The position numbers and the translations under genes were made by a program. Positions 18,012 to 27,292 of a DNA stretch of 51,381 nucleotides are shown here, in pieces; the first letter of the stretch is position 1; each line of letters begins with the position of its first letter. The notes under the pieces are model-generated. The model was given only the letters and a program-made list of their open reading frames with translations. It was not told the origin of the DNA and searched no databases. Source of the stretch: an uncultured Thermoguttaceae bacterium (GTDB lineage: Bacteria > Planctomycetota > Planctomycetia > Pirellulales > Thermoguttaceae); assembly GCA_938084835.1 (NCBI GenBank), contig CALKER010000013.1:1-51381 (forward strand). The letters are read 5' to 3'.

Positions 18012-19103
18012 ATGCTTTACGGTGTGATCATGGCGGGCGGAATTGGTACGCGTTTTTGGCCCGAAAGCCGGGGCCTACGCCCGAAACAGCTTCTGCCCCT
18101 GGTCAACTCCAAAACCATGCTTGAGACTGCGGTGACGCGGCTTCGGGCCCTCATTCCCCCCGAACGCCTGATGATAGCTACCACGGAACGACTCGCTCCG
18201 CAGATCCGGGAGCTCATGCCGGAGTTGAACCCGAATAGTATCTTCATCGAACCGCTGAAGCGGGACACGGCACCATGTATCGGGTTAGCAGCTACTTATT
18301 TGGTCCACAATGATCCGGATGCGGTGATGGTAGTGACTCCGTCCGACCATTTGATCGCACCAGAGGCCGAATTCCACCGCGCTATTCGGGTAGCCGTCCG
18401 GTTAGTTGAAGAGAACCCGGATGTTTTGGTAACTCTTGGAATCAGGCCGACCTATCCTGCGCCAACGTTCGGATACATCGAGCGGGGTGAGCGGGTTGAA
18501 CGCGAGTTTTTAGAGGGGCTTACCTGCTTCCAGGTACGCCAATTTTGCGAAAAGCCTCCGCGCGAGTTAGCCGAGGCTTACCTTGCGGCCGGAACTTTTT
18601 ATTGGAATTCCGGAATCTTTGTTTGGCGGGCAAGCACTATCCTCCAGGCTTTGGCCCAATTGGCCCCGGATGTCTACCACTGTCTGGCACGAATCGCCGC
18701 GGCTGTGGATGCGCCGAATTTTCACGACGTGCTGCGGGAGGAGTTTGCAAAGATTCGCCCGATATCTATTGACTACGCCGTGATGCAAGAGTACCCCACC
18801 AAACTTGTCATCGAAGCTCCCTTCCGCTGGGATGACCTCGGGAACTGGCGAGCTCTGGAACGAGTCATCAGCCCCGACTCAAGTGGCAATACGGTGATGG
18901 CCGGCCGCCATCTGCTGATCGACACGCGGGGAAGCATCCTTCGCTCGACCGATCCCAATCACCTCGTGGTGTTGGTGGGTGTGGAAGACCTCATCGTGGT
19001 CACCACACCCGATGCTACCCTAGTGGCCCGCAAAGACGATGAAGAGGGACTGCGGCGAATCGTCCCCCTTTTAGCCGATTTGGGTTGGACGGAATACCTG
19101 TGA
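18012..19103 (+). CDS. Mannose-1-phosphate guanylyltransferase
   Basis: Makes GDP-mannose from GTP and mannose-1-phosphate for glycans and deoxysugars. The 363-residue length fits the short form, which lacks the C-terminal phosphomannose isomerase domain of long ManC proteins. Seen: GGIGTRFWPESR (9-20), PKQLLPL (25-31), EPLKRDTAP (80-88), SDH (111-113), FCEKP (about 178-182) and FYWNSGIFVW (about 196-205), all hallmark positions. The frame extends 12 codons further upstream to 17976, but that would place coding sequence across the leader hairpin. The ATG at 18012 has AAGGGG about 7 bases before it and begins at the conserved MLYGVIMAGG. It follows the UDP-sugar enzyme on the same strand. Confidence 0.93.
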   Translation: MLYGVIMAGGIGTRFWPESRGLRPKQLLPLVNSKTMLETAVTRLRALIPPERLMIATTERLAPQIRELMPELNPNSIFIEPLKRDTAPCIGLAATYLVHNDPDAVMVVTPSDHLIAPEAEFHRAIRVAVRLVEENPDVLVTLGIRPTYPAPTFGYIERGERVEREFLEGLTCFQVRQFCEKPPRELAEAYLAAGTFYWNSGIFVWRASTILQALAQLAPDVYHCLARIAAAVDAPNFHDVLREEFAKIRPISIDYAVMQEYPTKLVIEAPFRWDDLGNWRALERVISPDSSGNTVMAGRHLLIDTRGSILRSTDPNHLVVLVGVEDLIVVTTPDATLVARKDDEEGLRRIVPLLADLGWTEYL

Positions 19104-19290
19104 TAAATCCTCAGGCCACGTTGACACTCAGACCAGCCGCCGTCAAAAGGGGGAGACCGCCCTTCGCCTGCCCCAGAGAGAATTAACCGCACAAACCGAC
19201 AAACCCCGAAAAGTCTCAGCAATCTGGTTTTCGAGCTACCGGCGCGATGTCCTGCCAGCTGCTACTTCATACTTCAGAGCTTGGGTCAGT

Positions 19291-21288
19291 TCACATCTCA
19301 GAATCGGGCGGCACGGTGTTAGGCGTTTCCTCGGCGCCAGTCCCCTGAATCTTTGCCGATGCTTCCTCGGCAGCAGATGTCTCGTCCGGCGCTGGCGCCA
19401 TAGAAGAGGCTGGTCGAGCCTCCTCCGCCTCCTGAGTTGTGACGCCTTGGGCGTCCTCCGAAGGCGCCGTAGTTGTTTCCGAGCCTGCCGGAGTTGTCAT
19501 TTCGGAGCTTTCGGCCGGAGAGGCTTCCGATTTAACTTCGGAAGTAGCGGTGTCCTCGACCTTCGTCTTTTTGCGAACGATATCGGCGCGACCCAGACGA
19601 ATCTTGCGATAGACTTCATCCGAAATGACGTAGTACCACTCTGCAAATCGCTGGTTGAGCTCTCTGACCCGCTCCTGACCTTTCTTAACCTTTTCCTCGT
19701 ATTCCTCCAGCTTTCGCTTATTCTCCTTCTCGATTTCCTCCCGTTTCTTCTTCAACTCCTCGACACTTGGAGTATCGGGCTTGCCTTCTTCAGTTTTCTG
19801 ATCTGGTTTCTGACCGTCGTCGGCGGGCTTTTGCCCCGCGTCGGTGGTGCCAGAGGCTTGCTCCGGGTTGCCGGCAGAGGCATCCTCCCGACCCTCTGGA
19901 GAGCTTAGATTCGTGGATCCTTCGATCCGATTTTCGGTAGCGGCCCCCAATGTTTCTGTGGCCTCCTGAGCGCCTCCTTCGCCATTACCGTCGGTAGGGG
20001 CTTTGCCCGGTTCCGATTCTCCAAGAGCACCTTCGCCCGCCGCCGGAGCACTCCCCGTAGTACCTCCTGAATCCCCGACTTCGGGCGGTAGTTCCGGAAG
20101 CTCCTCTAGCTCGGGGGCCGGGATGGCGGCTTGATTAAACTCGGCCATGACGAAAAGGTATCGATTTGTTCCCGTGCCAGCCGCCTCCCCCTCACCTCCA
20201 CCGCCGGTCCCGCGAGAACCTGCAGCGATCCCGCCAAAGCGCAACACGTATTGCACGCCGTCTTTCATCACCACCGTAACTTCCCCTTCGCTGGATAAAA
20301 GCTCGAGGCGATTACCCACGCGAACAGGGTAAAATCCCCGATCCGCCAGCGACTGTCTAGTCTCCGGATCGAATTTGATCTCCCCCAATTCCCGGAGATT
20401 AGCCGTCATACCGGCAGGCTTCCGCCGCACGTCGACAATCTTTAGATCGTCCAGCGCCCACTTCATATCGTTTAACTTGGTGGTATCCAACTCTTCGTCC
20501 TCGGCCAGCAGCCTTTCCACCCACTGGCCGTTTTCATAATTCTGGCATTGCCGCAGGGTCCATTTGACTTCTCTGTCATCATAATCGAGCACGATTCGGC
20601 TACGCGGGATCTGGACGCCTTGCACGATGTCTATCGAGTAATCGTCGATCGCTACCTGGCGAATATCCCACGTGTTCAGTTGGAGCAGATCTCTTTCGAT
20701 CCAGTCCTCGAATCGAGTACTTAACTTGTCCGTTTTAATCGCCACCACGAATACGGGATCCTGTCTTCCCCGACGTACATATCGCAGCCCTTCACGGCCC
20801 GGGACCTCCTTCCCGATAACTAGGTTGAGGAGTTCCTGATCATCCTTATCGCGCATCACCACGCGCATACCCACACCGGTGGTTCCCGCCTCGAGATTTC
20901 TGGGATCTGGGTCGACCACACCATAAAGCGCATGGTCGCCCGGGCGATCAGTGACAAGCTCAAGGATCTTAAGACCGATTAAGCTTGCTGCCGCCTCCGC
21001 CAGCTGATCTTTCGCATCGGCAGGGTAATTTTCGTGTGAAGGGATGGACCACCGATTGTTGACAAGTGCCACCTTAAAGGGCTGGAGTGTGGCAGTAGAT
21101 TCGTCGTACTTGATAATCTCCAAACTTACCGCAGCAAGGGGATCCTTAAAGTCCGGAAACAATTCCTGACCGACCAGATTTTCGGGTGTGGCACGGGGGA
21201 TCCTTGGCCGGCTCACCGATGCCAAAAGTACCGCCACCACAGCCACTCCCACGAAAATTGCGGTCCGGATTGTTTGCGAATCTCTCAT
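19291..21288 (-). CDS. DUF4340 protein of the Gld-like ABC cluster
   Basis: A 665-residue membrane-anchored protein with one N-terminal membrane segment (about 9-24) and a DUF4340-like region (about 45-380) predicted to face the periplasm. It ends in a helical segment (508-571) with a charged coiled coil and RFAEWYYVISDEVY (547-560). Two low-complexity Gly/Glu/Thr/Ala-rich stretches (402-508 and 575-665) look disordered and are unusual in length. DUF4340 proteins are commonly encoded next to GldF/GldG-like transporter genes, as here: this is the third gene of an ATPase, permease/GldG, DUF4340 series on one strand. The start at 21288 is an ATG with GGTGGAG very close upstream. The biochemical role is unknown; part of an envelope complex is inferred from context. 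Confidence 0.85.
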   Translation of the reverse strand: MRDSQTIRTAIFVGVAVVAVLLASVSRPRIPRATPENLVGQELFPDFKDPLAAVSLEIIKYDESTATLQPFKVALVNNRWSIPSHENYPADAKDQLAEAAASLIGLKILELVTDRPGDHALYGVVDPDPRNLEAGTTGVGMRVVMRDKDDQELLNLVIGKEVPGREGLRYVRRGRQDPVFVVAIKTDKLSTRFEDWIERDLLQLNTWDIRQVAIDDYSIDIVQGVQIPRSRIVLDYDDREVKWTLRQCQNYENGQWVERLLAEDEELDTTKLNDMKWALDDLKIVDVRRKPAGMTANLRELGEIKFDPETRQSLADRGFYPVRVGNRLELLSSEGEVTVVMKDGVQYVLRFGGIAAGSRGTGGGGEGEAAGTGTNRYLFVMAEFNQAAIPAPELEELPELPPEVGDSGGTTGSAPAAGEGALGESEPGKAPTDGNGEGGAQEATETLGAATENRIEGSTNLSSPEGREDASAGNPEQASGTTDAGQKPADDGQKPDQKTEEGKPDTPSVEELKKKREEIEKENKRKLEEYEEKVKKGQERVRELNQRFAEWYYVISDEVYRKIRLGRADIVRKKTKVEDTATSEVKSEASPAESSEMTTPAGSETTTAPSEDAQGVTTQEAEEARPASSMAPAPDETSAAEEASAKIQGTGAEETPNTVPPDSEM

Positions 21289-21638
21289 CGCTCCACCCTA
21301 CCTTTCTTTCATATCGAACGCAGCGGAAAGTGGCCCACCAAATACTCATTTCCCGAGATCACCGGCCTCAGCCGCCGCAGGTAGTGATCCCGGTCGGTAC
21401 GATAGGAGCCTCCGCGTCCTTACTAGGCGGAACAATCTTGCAAAGTTTGTTGAAAGCGACTCCCGTTCAATCGCGCTCACGATTGCTACTTGCTGATTAC
21501 TGTCCCCCAGCAAAGAAGCTTGGAGCGCCGCATTGGCCCATTCTTTGGTTTCTGGCTCTTGAGCCCGAGATCGGCCGTCGATGTGGGGGAGGACACCTTC
21601 GTGCCTCCGGAAAAAGCAATTTCTGGTCCTCGCCGATT
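21289..21638. other. Gap inside the Gld-like cluster
   Basis: About 350 bases with no convincing gene. The - strand frame at 21346-21765 overlaps the end of the permease/GldG gene, has no binding site, and is Arg/Ser rich. The gap is long for a tight operon, so a separate promoter for the DUF4340 gene is possible. Confidence 0.45.
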
Positions 21639-24587
21639 TCAGGCACGGAACGCTTGCCGACGAAGCCGGCTCTTCTCTACCCCTTCGTACTCCCGCCATC
21701 GCCGGTAGGCAAACACAGCAAGGCCGACAATTAGCGGGGGAATGGGAGGCAGCGCTACTGCCCACCGTTTGTATGTGTTTTGAACCCTGCGGATATACAC
21801 ATTCAGGTCGGTTTCAATTCGGTTGAGTTCCGCATCTCTCTTTTGGCGCAATTGTTCTAAGCGGGCCTCCAAGCGCCGCTGCCCCTCTTTTTGCGCCATG
21901 GCCACGCGGATTAGCACATCCTGAACAGGAATGTCACCGCGTTTTTTGAATTCCTCTTCGAGTTTCTTCACCCGTTCTTCGAGCTTCCGCTCTTCGTCTT
22001 CCCGAGTTTTTTCATACTCGGCAATTAGGCGCTCCCGTGCCGCCAAGCTTTCGCGACGAGCCTTTTCCGTAACCCTTTCGATTCGTACCAAGGTCCGGTG
22101 TTTCGGTCGGCGTTTTCGCAACTCGAGGAATCGATTTTCGCCCGCCAACCGATCAATGATGTTGAGTACAAAAGTCACGTTATCAAAATCGAATCGAATG
22201 CCCGCCTCTGGGATGTCACCTTCTTCTCGCAAGCGGAAGAACTCCCGATGGAGCATATCCAAATCGGCAACCACAATCACGTCGATTTCGGCTTGTTGAG
22301 GGGCCTGCGGCTGAGAAGGCTGTTGCTCGCCAGTTCGTTCTTCCCTTGTTCCCAAATCAGCTACTTTTTGCGAAGAGTTGGCCCCTTGGCCTGACTGCGG
22401 TCGGTCCTGAGTTCCACCGCTTCCTATGTCCGCGTCGGCAGCATCGTCCCCGTTGCCGTTGCTGTTACCCCTGTCGGCCTCCTTCGAGCCACTGCCCGCA
22501 AGCTCTTCCAAGGGAAGTCGGCCGCGAATATGCGCCGCCAGAATATAGGAGGTGTGCGTCGGGTAGTGCCGCCGATTGGGATTTAACCGAGTAGGTGATC
22601 CAAATAAGGACATCTCCAACAAATCGCGATACCGCGTGAAGCCCGTGCGATCACCCGTGCGCACCAAAGGCTTAAATTCTAGTCTGGAAACATTAAGGGG
22701 AAAGATAGCCCCCGGGAAGGGGAACAACAAGTGTTGAAGTCCGGCTGTCACCTCATCAACAGGGTGAAAAGGCTGGGTCGCCCCACAGGCCTCGTCCACG
22801 AATACAAATTCCCGATCCAATTGCGCAAGCTTGGGATAAGGGTTGTAATCCTGCCAGATAATTTGGTCCGGCGGTATGTCGATGCCGAGGAGGCGCCACA
22901 ACTCGTTGATATCTCCCTTTTCCATCGGTCCACCCATAAACATGGGCCCTCCCGGAGGCATTCGCGGAGCGCTTGTTCCAGGAATCGATCCGGCAAAGGC
23001 GGGGAAAGGATCTTCGAAGATGGCCGTCGGCTGGCCACGCTTGATCGCATCGATGAAATTCTTCATCTCTTGGGGACCGAGGGTGGATGGTTGAACAGCA
23101 AGAAGCACATCGTATCGCTCCGTGATTGGTTGCGAAGGATCCACTTCCACCACTGTGTACTGTTTCTCCAGCTCATCAATGATGGGCCAATTTCCCGGAT
23201 TCGTCATCGTGCGGAAATCGAACTGGCCGTAAAGCCGCGCATCTGTCCGTAAAATTCCCACCCGCTTCCGCTTTTGCTGCGTGACGGTCACCAACGAACG
23301 TACCAGCTCATATTCCACCGGAATCCCGCGATCAATAAAGGGAATCTCCACCCGCTCTAGTCCACAGCGGAAGGCAACACCCATAAAGATGTGGCTTTCC
23401 GTGTAGGCGCCTCGATCCAAGGTAATCCGCCGCTGCGGCGTAATTTTGTAGCGCTGTTCGGCAAGCGCCGCTTCCTCGCTGAAGCGTTCCGTGTCCCAAA
23501 TGCGGACCTGAACCTTGCCGCGCCCCCGAGCATCAATCTCCCGCAGGGTGTTGATCAGATTTAATCTTGTCTGAACGTACAGCTCAGGCACTTGTGGGCT
23601 AATGAAAGCCTCGATTTGCACCGGCCGTTCCGGGTTTAGCTCTCGCAGCAGCTTCAGGGTATGCGGAGACAGCGAATTGAGCTTCTCGCTCGTCAAGTCC
23701 AGGCGAATCGGCATGTTGACCAAGATAACGGTCAAGGACAGACCCACAATCACCGTGCCGACAACGCGCACCGCGAAGTGAAGATTCATCACGCGGGACT
23801 GCCGGCCAATGACCCAGTGCCTTCGCCCGATCAGGATCATACTCAAATAGATCATGGTCACGACGATAGTAAGGAAGTACACCACGCTGGCCAAGGAGAA
23901 GATACCACGTGTCAAATCCCGGAGCTGCTCGGGGTAGCTCCAAAACTTCAAGATTCGCGCCCACTCCCCGCTTACGACAGTATCGGCATACGCTGCAAAC
24001 ACGAGGGGCATGTTAAAAACCGCCCCAAGGATGTAAGCGATCGTCAAATCGGAGGTCAAAAACGAGGCCACCATGCCTACGGAAAGCATAGCCAGCCCCA
24101 ATAACCAGTAGCCAAAATAAGTAGAGAAGAACAGACCCCCGTCCGGATCACCCAGAAAAGCAAGAACCCAATAACAACACAGTCCAGAGAACACCAGGGC
24201 TACTGTGTAGATGGCGACAGCTGCCAAATATTTCCCCAGCACAATCTCCCAGTCCGTAGCCGGCAACGTCAGCAACAACTCGTCCGTGCCTTGGCGGCGT
24301 TCGTCAGCCCAAATAGCCATGGCGATCGCTGGCACAAAAACTAGCAATATGAAGGGGAGCCATTTATTCAGCTGGTCCAAATTAGCCAAATTTGCGACGA
24401 AAAATTCATTGGGCCAAAACGCCGAGACTGTCGTCAACAACACAAACACGCAGATAAAAAGATACCCGGTGGGGTTAGAAAAGTAGCTGACGAAATTGCG
24501 TTTGAAAACAGCCCACACCACCCGGGAATTCGCACTGGCCAACCAGTTAATGGCACGGAGGGAAATTGCTAGAAGCTTCGACCACAT
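21639..24587 (-). CDS. Fused ABC permease and GldG-like protein
   Basis: One polypeptide joins a GldF-type ABC permease to a GldG-type extracytoplasmic domain. From Met at 24587 it has 982 residues. About residues 25-290 carry several membrane segments with WADERRQGTDELLLTLPAT, diagnostic of ABC-2 permeases of this family. The GldG-like part starts after VNMPIRLDLTSEKLNSLSP and contains VQIEAFIS and NWPIIDELEKQY. A low-complexity Gly/Asn/Gln-rich linker follows, then a charged coiled coil (about 830-930) and a final membrane segment near PPIPPLIVGLAVFAY. The frame is open to a TTG at 24704, but family members begin near MWSKLL; no start has a good binding site. With the ATPase upstream and the DUF4340 gene downstream it should form an export complex. 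In Bacteroidota such proteins take part in gliding; the planctomycete role is unknown. Confidence 0.88.
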   Translation of the reverse strand: MWSKLLAISLRAINWLASANSRVVWAVFKRNFVSYFSNPTGYLFICVFVLLTTVSAFWPNEFFVANLANLDQLNKWLPFILLVFVPAIAMAIWADERRQGTDELLLTLPATDWEIVLGKYLAAVAIYTVALVFSGLCCYWVLAFLGDPDGGLFFSTYFGYWLLGLAMLSVGMVASFLTSDLTIAYILGAVFNMPLVFAAYADTVVSGEWARILKFWSYPEQLRDLTRGIFSLASVVYFLTIVVTMIYLSMILIGRRHWVIGRQSRVMNLHFAVRVVGTVIVGLSLTVILVNMPIRLDLTSEKLNSLSPHTLKLLRELNPERPVQIEAFISPQVPELYVQTRLNLINTLREIDARGRGKVQVRIWDTERFSEEAALAEQRYKITPQRRITLDRGAYTESHIFMGVAFRCGLERVEIPFIDRGIPVEYELVRSLVTVTQQKRKRVGILRTDARLYGQFDFRTMTNPGNWPIIDELEKQYTVVEVDPSQPITERYDVLLAVQPSTLGPQEMKNFIDAIKRGQPTAIFEDPFPAFAGSIPGTSAPRMPPGGPMFMGGPMEKGDINELWRLLGIDIPPDQIIWQDYNPYPKLAQLDREFVFVDEACGATQPFHPVDEVTAGLQHLLFPFPGAIFPLNVSRLEFKPLVRTGDRTGFTRYRDLLEMSLFGSPTRLNPNRRHYPTHTSYILAAHIRGRLPLEELAGSGSKEADRGNSNGNGDDAADADIGSGGTQDRPQSGQGANSSQKVADLGTREERTGEQQPSQPQAPQQAEIDVIVVADLDMLHREFFRLREEGDIPEAGIRFDFDNVTFVLNIIDRLAGENRFLELRKRRPKHRTLVRIERVTEKARRESLAARERLIAEYEKTREDEERKLEERVKKLEEEFKKRGDIPVQDVLIRVAMAQKEGQRRLEARLEQLRQKRDAELNRIETDLNVYIRRVQNTYKRWAVALPPIPPLIVGLAVFAYRRWREYEGVEKSRLRRQAFRA

Positions 24588-25109
24588 ATCGTCAACGTTC
24601 CTATCAAATCTCAAGAACGTCCTTACCATCCTCGCCTGCGGTTTGCCCCAGCACTTCCCGGCTTTCTTAAAAGCCAACTTTGGCAAGTCCAATTTGTTTC
24701 GCAACGTCAGGGACTTTTCGTCCCGAAACTGCCCTTCCCGAATGCCTTACCCTCTGCGGCAACGCCCCAAACTGCCAATTCGACAGATCCTCAATTCTTG
24801 AATTACTCCTCGCGGCAAGCGCGACCCTCTTGTCTGCTGTCCGTCACCCTAAGCTTGAAAGCTGGAGGCGCCTCCTTTGGCAACTTACTCGCACCACCGA
24901 CCAAGGATGCGCTAATTTTTCTCGCTCCAAGCGCCTCCCATTTGTCCGACGGGGATCATTCTTTCAAATCCTCGTAAGTAGCCTTTGCCAAAAGTCCGCC
25001 TTCGTCTAACGGCCTCTTCCCTAATACTCCCGTCCAGGAGATCTCCAGGTTTGTGACATTGTCGGCCAAAAGTGAAAGTTTCTCGTCACGCCCCAAACAA
25101 GCACCACGG
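24588..25109. other. Gap between the permease/GldG and ATPase genes
   Basis: No believable gene. If the upstream TTG at 24704 were the true start, the first 117 bases would be coding. No terminator hairpin was seen, so read-through from the ATPase gene is possible. Confidence 0.45.
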
Positions 25110-25859
25110 TTATTCGTCAAGCCCTCCACTGGTAAGTTCACGGAAAGCCTCATCTAAACGCTTTCCCCCTTCCACCAGAGCCGAAATTGGTCCGTCGTAG
25201 ATGAGCCGACCGGAGTCGATAAACAACGCCCTGTGGGCCATGGCCTCCACCTCCTGAAGGATGTGCGTGGACAAAAGGATCGTACGCTCCTGACCCAATC
25301 GGCGAATGGTTTCCCGGACCTCATGAATCTGAATAGGATCTAAACCGGCAGTGGGCTCATCGAGGATGAGGACCTGTGGTTCGTGAAGAAGCGCCTGGGC
25401 CATGCCTACCCGCTGCCGATACCCACGCGATAACTTACCAATTGGCTTATTCAACACGGTCGCGAGGCCGCAGAGTTCCACTACAGCATCGATCCGATCC
25501 TGTTTCAGCTGGCCAGTTAATCCCCGGGCTTCAGCGAAAAAGTTAAGAAGCCCGCGGGGCGTCATATCGAGATAAAGTGGCCCATCTTCCGGCAAATAAC
25601 CCAAAAGGGCAGCTCCCGCAAGCCGATCCGTCGCCATGTTGTGACCGCCAATGCGAGCCTCCCCTGCGGACGGGGCCAAATAACCCGTCAGCAGTTTGAG
25701 CGTCGTACTCTTTCCTGCCCCATTTGGCCCAAGAAGAGCTACCACCTCTCCCTTATAGACTCGAAAAGTTATGTCCCGAACTGCGACAAAGTCGCCGTAG
25801 TACCGTGTAAGGCCGATGGCCTCAATCATGGGCACAACGCCGCGAGCAAGGTCATTCAT
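25110..25859 (-). CDS. ABC transporter ATP-binding protein, GldA/CcmA type
   Basis: The 249-residue nucleotide-binding subunit of the Gld-like transporter. Seen: Walker A GPNGAGKST (44-52), the signature region LSRGYRQRVGMAQAL (about 142-156), Walker B VLILDEP (about 162-168), and the switch-histidine motif LLSTHILQEVEAMAHRA. It should hydrolyse ATP at the cytoplasmic face of the membrane and power the permease encoded next. The ATG at 25859 is used; Met11 at 25829, just before the conserved IEAIGLTRYYG, is the family-typical alternative, and neither has a clear binding site. The next gene on the same strand starts about 520 bases away. Confidence 0.93.
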   Translation of the reverse strand: MNDLARGVVPMIEAIGLTRYYGDFVAVRDITFRVYKGEVVALLGPNGAGKSTTLKLLTGYLAPSAGEARIGGHNMATDRLAGAALLGYLPEDGPLYLDMTPRGLLNFFAEARGLTGQLKQDRIDAVVELCGLATVLNKPIGKLSRGYRQRVGMAQALLHEPQVLILDEPTAGLDPIQIHEVRETIRRLGQERTILLSTHILQEVEAMAHRALFIDSGRLIYDGPISALVEGGKRLDEAFRELTSGGLDE

Positions 25860-26906
25860 GGCCGTGAGACCTAAACCCTCATTTCACTGGGTTGAATTCC
25901 AAGCAAATCCAAATAAGACCGATCAACATGATAAACATATAGCAGTCATGCCTACAACCTGTTGGCTCTGCCCCATATCCGGAGGGATCTTCGATTCCTG
26001 AAATCTAAGAGCTGGAAGCTTTTTCCTTAATACGCAACCGCCGTCGGCAGGGTTTTTCGCGGTGAGCTAAGCTGGGCGGAAATGTCAAAATATTTTGCCA
26101 TTTAAGACCCGCGATTGCAAAGGGGGTCAAGCTGCTCACCCCCCATTTCGAAACGTGTCAAAAACTTTTGAATAGGAGTACTCTGCTCTGGCGAAATCGA
26201 CAGTTGGTTGATACAAATCGCCCGCAAATCAGGCGGAATCGGCAGATAGAGAATATCTTCGCCGCTTGCTGAGCCAGAAACCTGACTTTCCCATAGGCCG
26301 AATAGCCTCCATTTTCACACGGTGCGGGACCGCCAATTTGCTTCGGCCGCCTCGGTCTGGGGCAACAAAAATAAATGAGCCTTACCTACCCACCCCGGAT
26401 TTTTTTCGGATAAGCGGGCCATAAACGCTTAAATAGCACGGAACCATGCTACGGCCCCGCAAGCAGCTTTCTCATTCTGGCCGGTACCTAGTGCCCAACA
26501 CAACATCAACAGGCGGAAAGAGGCGAGAAATATCACAAATGGCGTTCCAAATTTCTAGTGGGAGCTCTCGCTAGCTCTCGTGCCTGACCACCAACAGAAA
26601 CCTCCGGGGGATAGGTAGGCGGTTTGTTCTGAAGATTGGAAGGGCCCCCAGTGAGGGAAGTTCGTGAATTTTGGCACCATGGATTTCGCCGACACGCAAG
26701 CCAGGGGCACGATCAATGGAAGCCGGGGTCAGTTCCCCCCAATTGGACCCCCGTTGCTTGAGGGCCGCTCGCAAGCGCCTTCATACGCAGTCAAAGCCAG
26801 GGTTTCCCCCTTACCAGTGTCTGTCAGCGTTCACACCCGAAGCTTGTTTCATAAGTGCAGAACTTCTGCGGTTTTCAGCGCGGAGTCTTGGCGGCCCCCG
26901 TGAGGC
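25860..26906. other. Gene-poor region
   Basis: Over 1 kb with no supported gene. It contains a GGGGGT/ACCCCC hairpin (26122-26127 with 26138-26143), a short tagca...tgcta hairpin near 26433-26450, and two AGCTCTCG copies 10 bases apart near 26563-26580. Overlapping frames at 26571-26774 (-) and 26664-26910 (+) lack good start signals. No tRNA-like T-loop with a matching acceptor stem was found. Confidence 0.45.
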
Positions 26907-27218
26907 CTAGTGACTTCTTTGGACTTCACCCGCAAAGCCCCAGGCCACATACAGCAACTCGGAGAATACCCCGCCCATGGAATCTAATCTTGAAGAACGT
27001 TTTGGCCTTTGACGATTTGTTTTCGTAAAATATTGCCAGCAAACATCTAATCCGTTTGGCTGGTTCGATGCTTTGCGGAGATTCTCGAAAAGTATTCGCG
27101 CAACAACCATCCTGGACCGATGCGGGGGTGCCTGAATGGCGTACCAAGCTTGCCTCAGGCCTTCAACACTTCTGGATGCCGCAAGAGTCCTGAGCCCTTT
27201 TGTGGACAGCGGCTTCAT
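26907..27218 (-). CDS. Possible small protein, unrecognised
   Basis: A 103-residue frame starting at an ATG with GGAG 7 bases upstream, divergent from the YyaL-type gene. The sequence is basic, with a helical-looking first half and Trp/Tyr-containing segments, but no known motif. It uses several AGG and AGA codons, which are uncommon in confident neighbours. It may be chance, a decayed gene or a real orphan. Confidence 0.25.
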   Translation of the reverse strand: MKPLSTKGLRTLAASRSVEGLRQAWYAIQAPPHRSRMVVARILFENLRKASNQPNGLDVCWQYFTKTNRQRPKRSSRLDSMGGVFSELLYVAWGFAGEVQRSH

Positions 27219-27292
27219 GGTTTGCTCCGGCTGTGTATTGGAGGGTAACTTTTCATCGAGACTTAAAGCTAACTCTTTCAGCAGGATAACTT

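Noticed and set aside
25880..26010. tRNA-like T-loop strings (GGTTGAATTCC, TTCGATTCC)
   Set aside because: The flanking bases do not form a T-stem, acceptor stem or anticodon arm.
26571..26774. 67-codon - frame with somewhat protein-like sequence
   Set aside because: TTG start without a binding site and an in-frame stop just upstream. A decayed gene fragment cannot be excluded.
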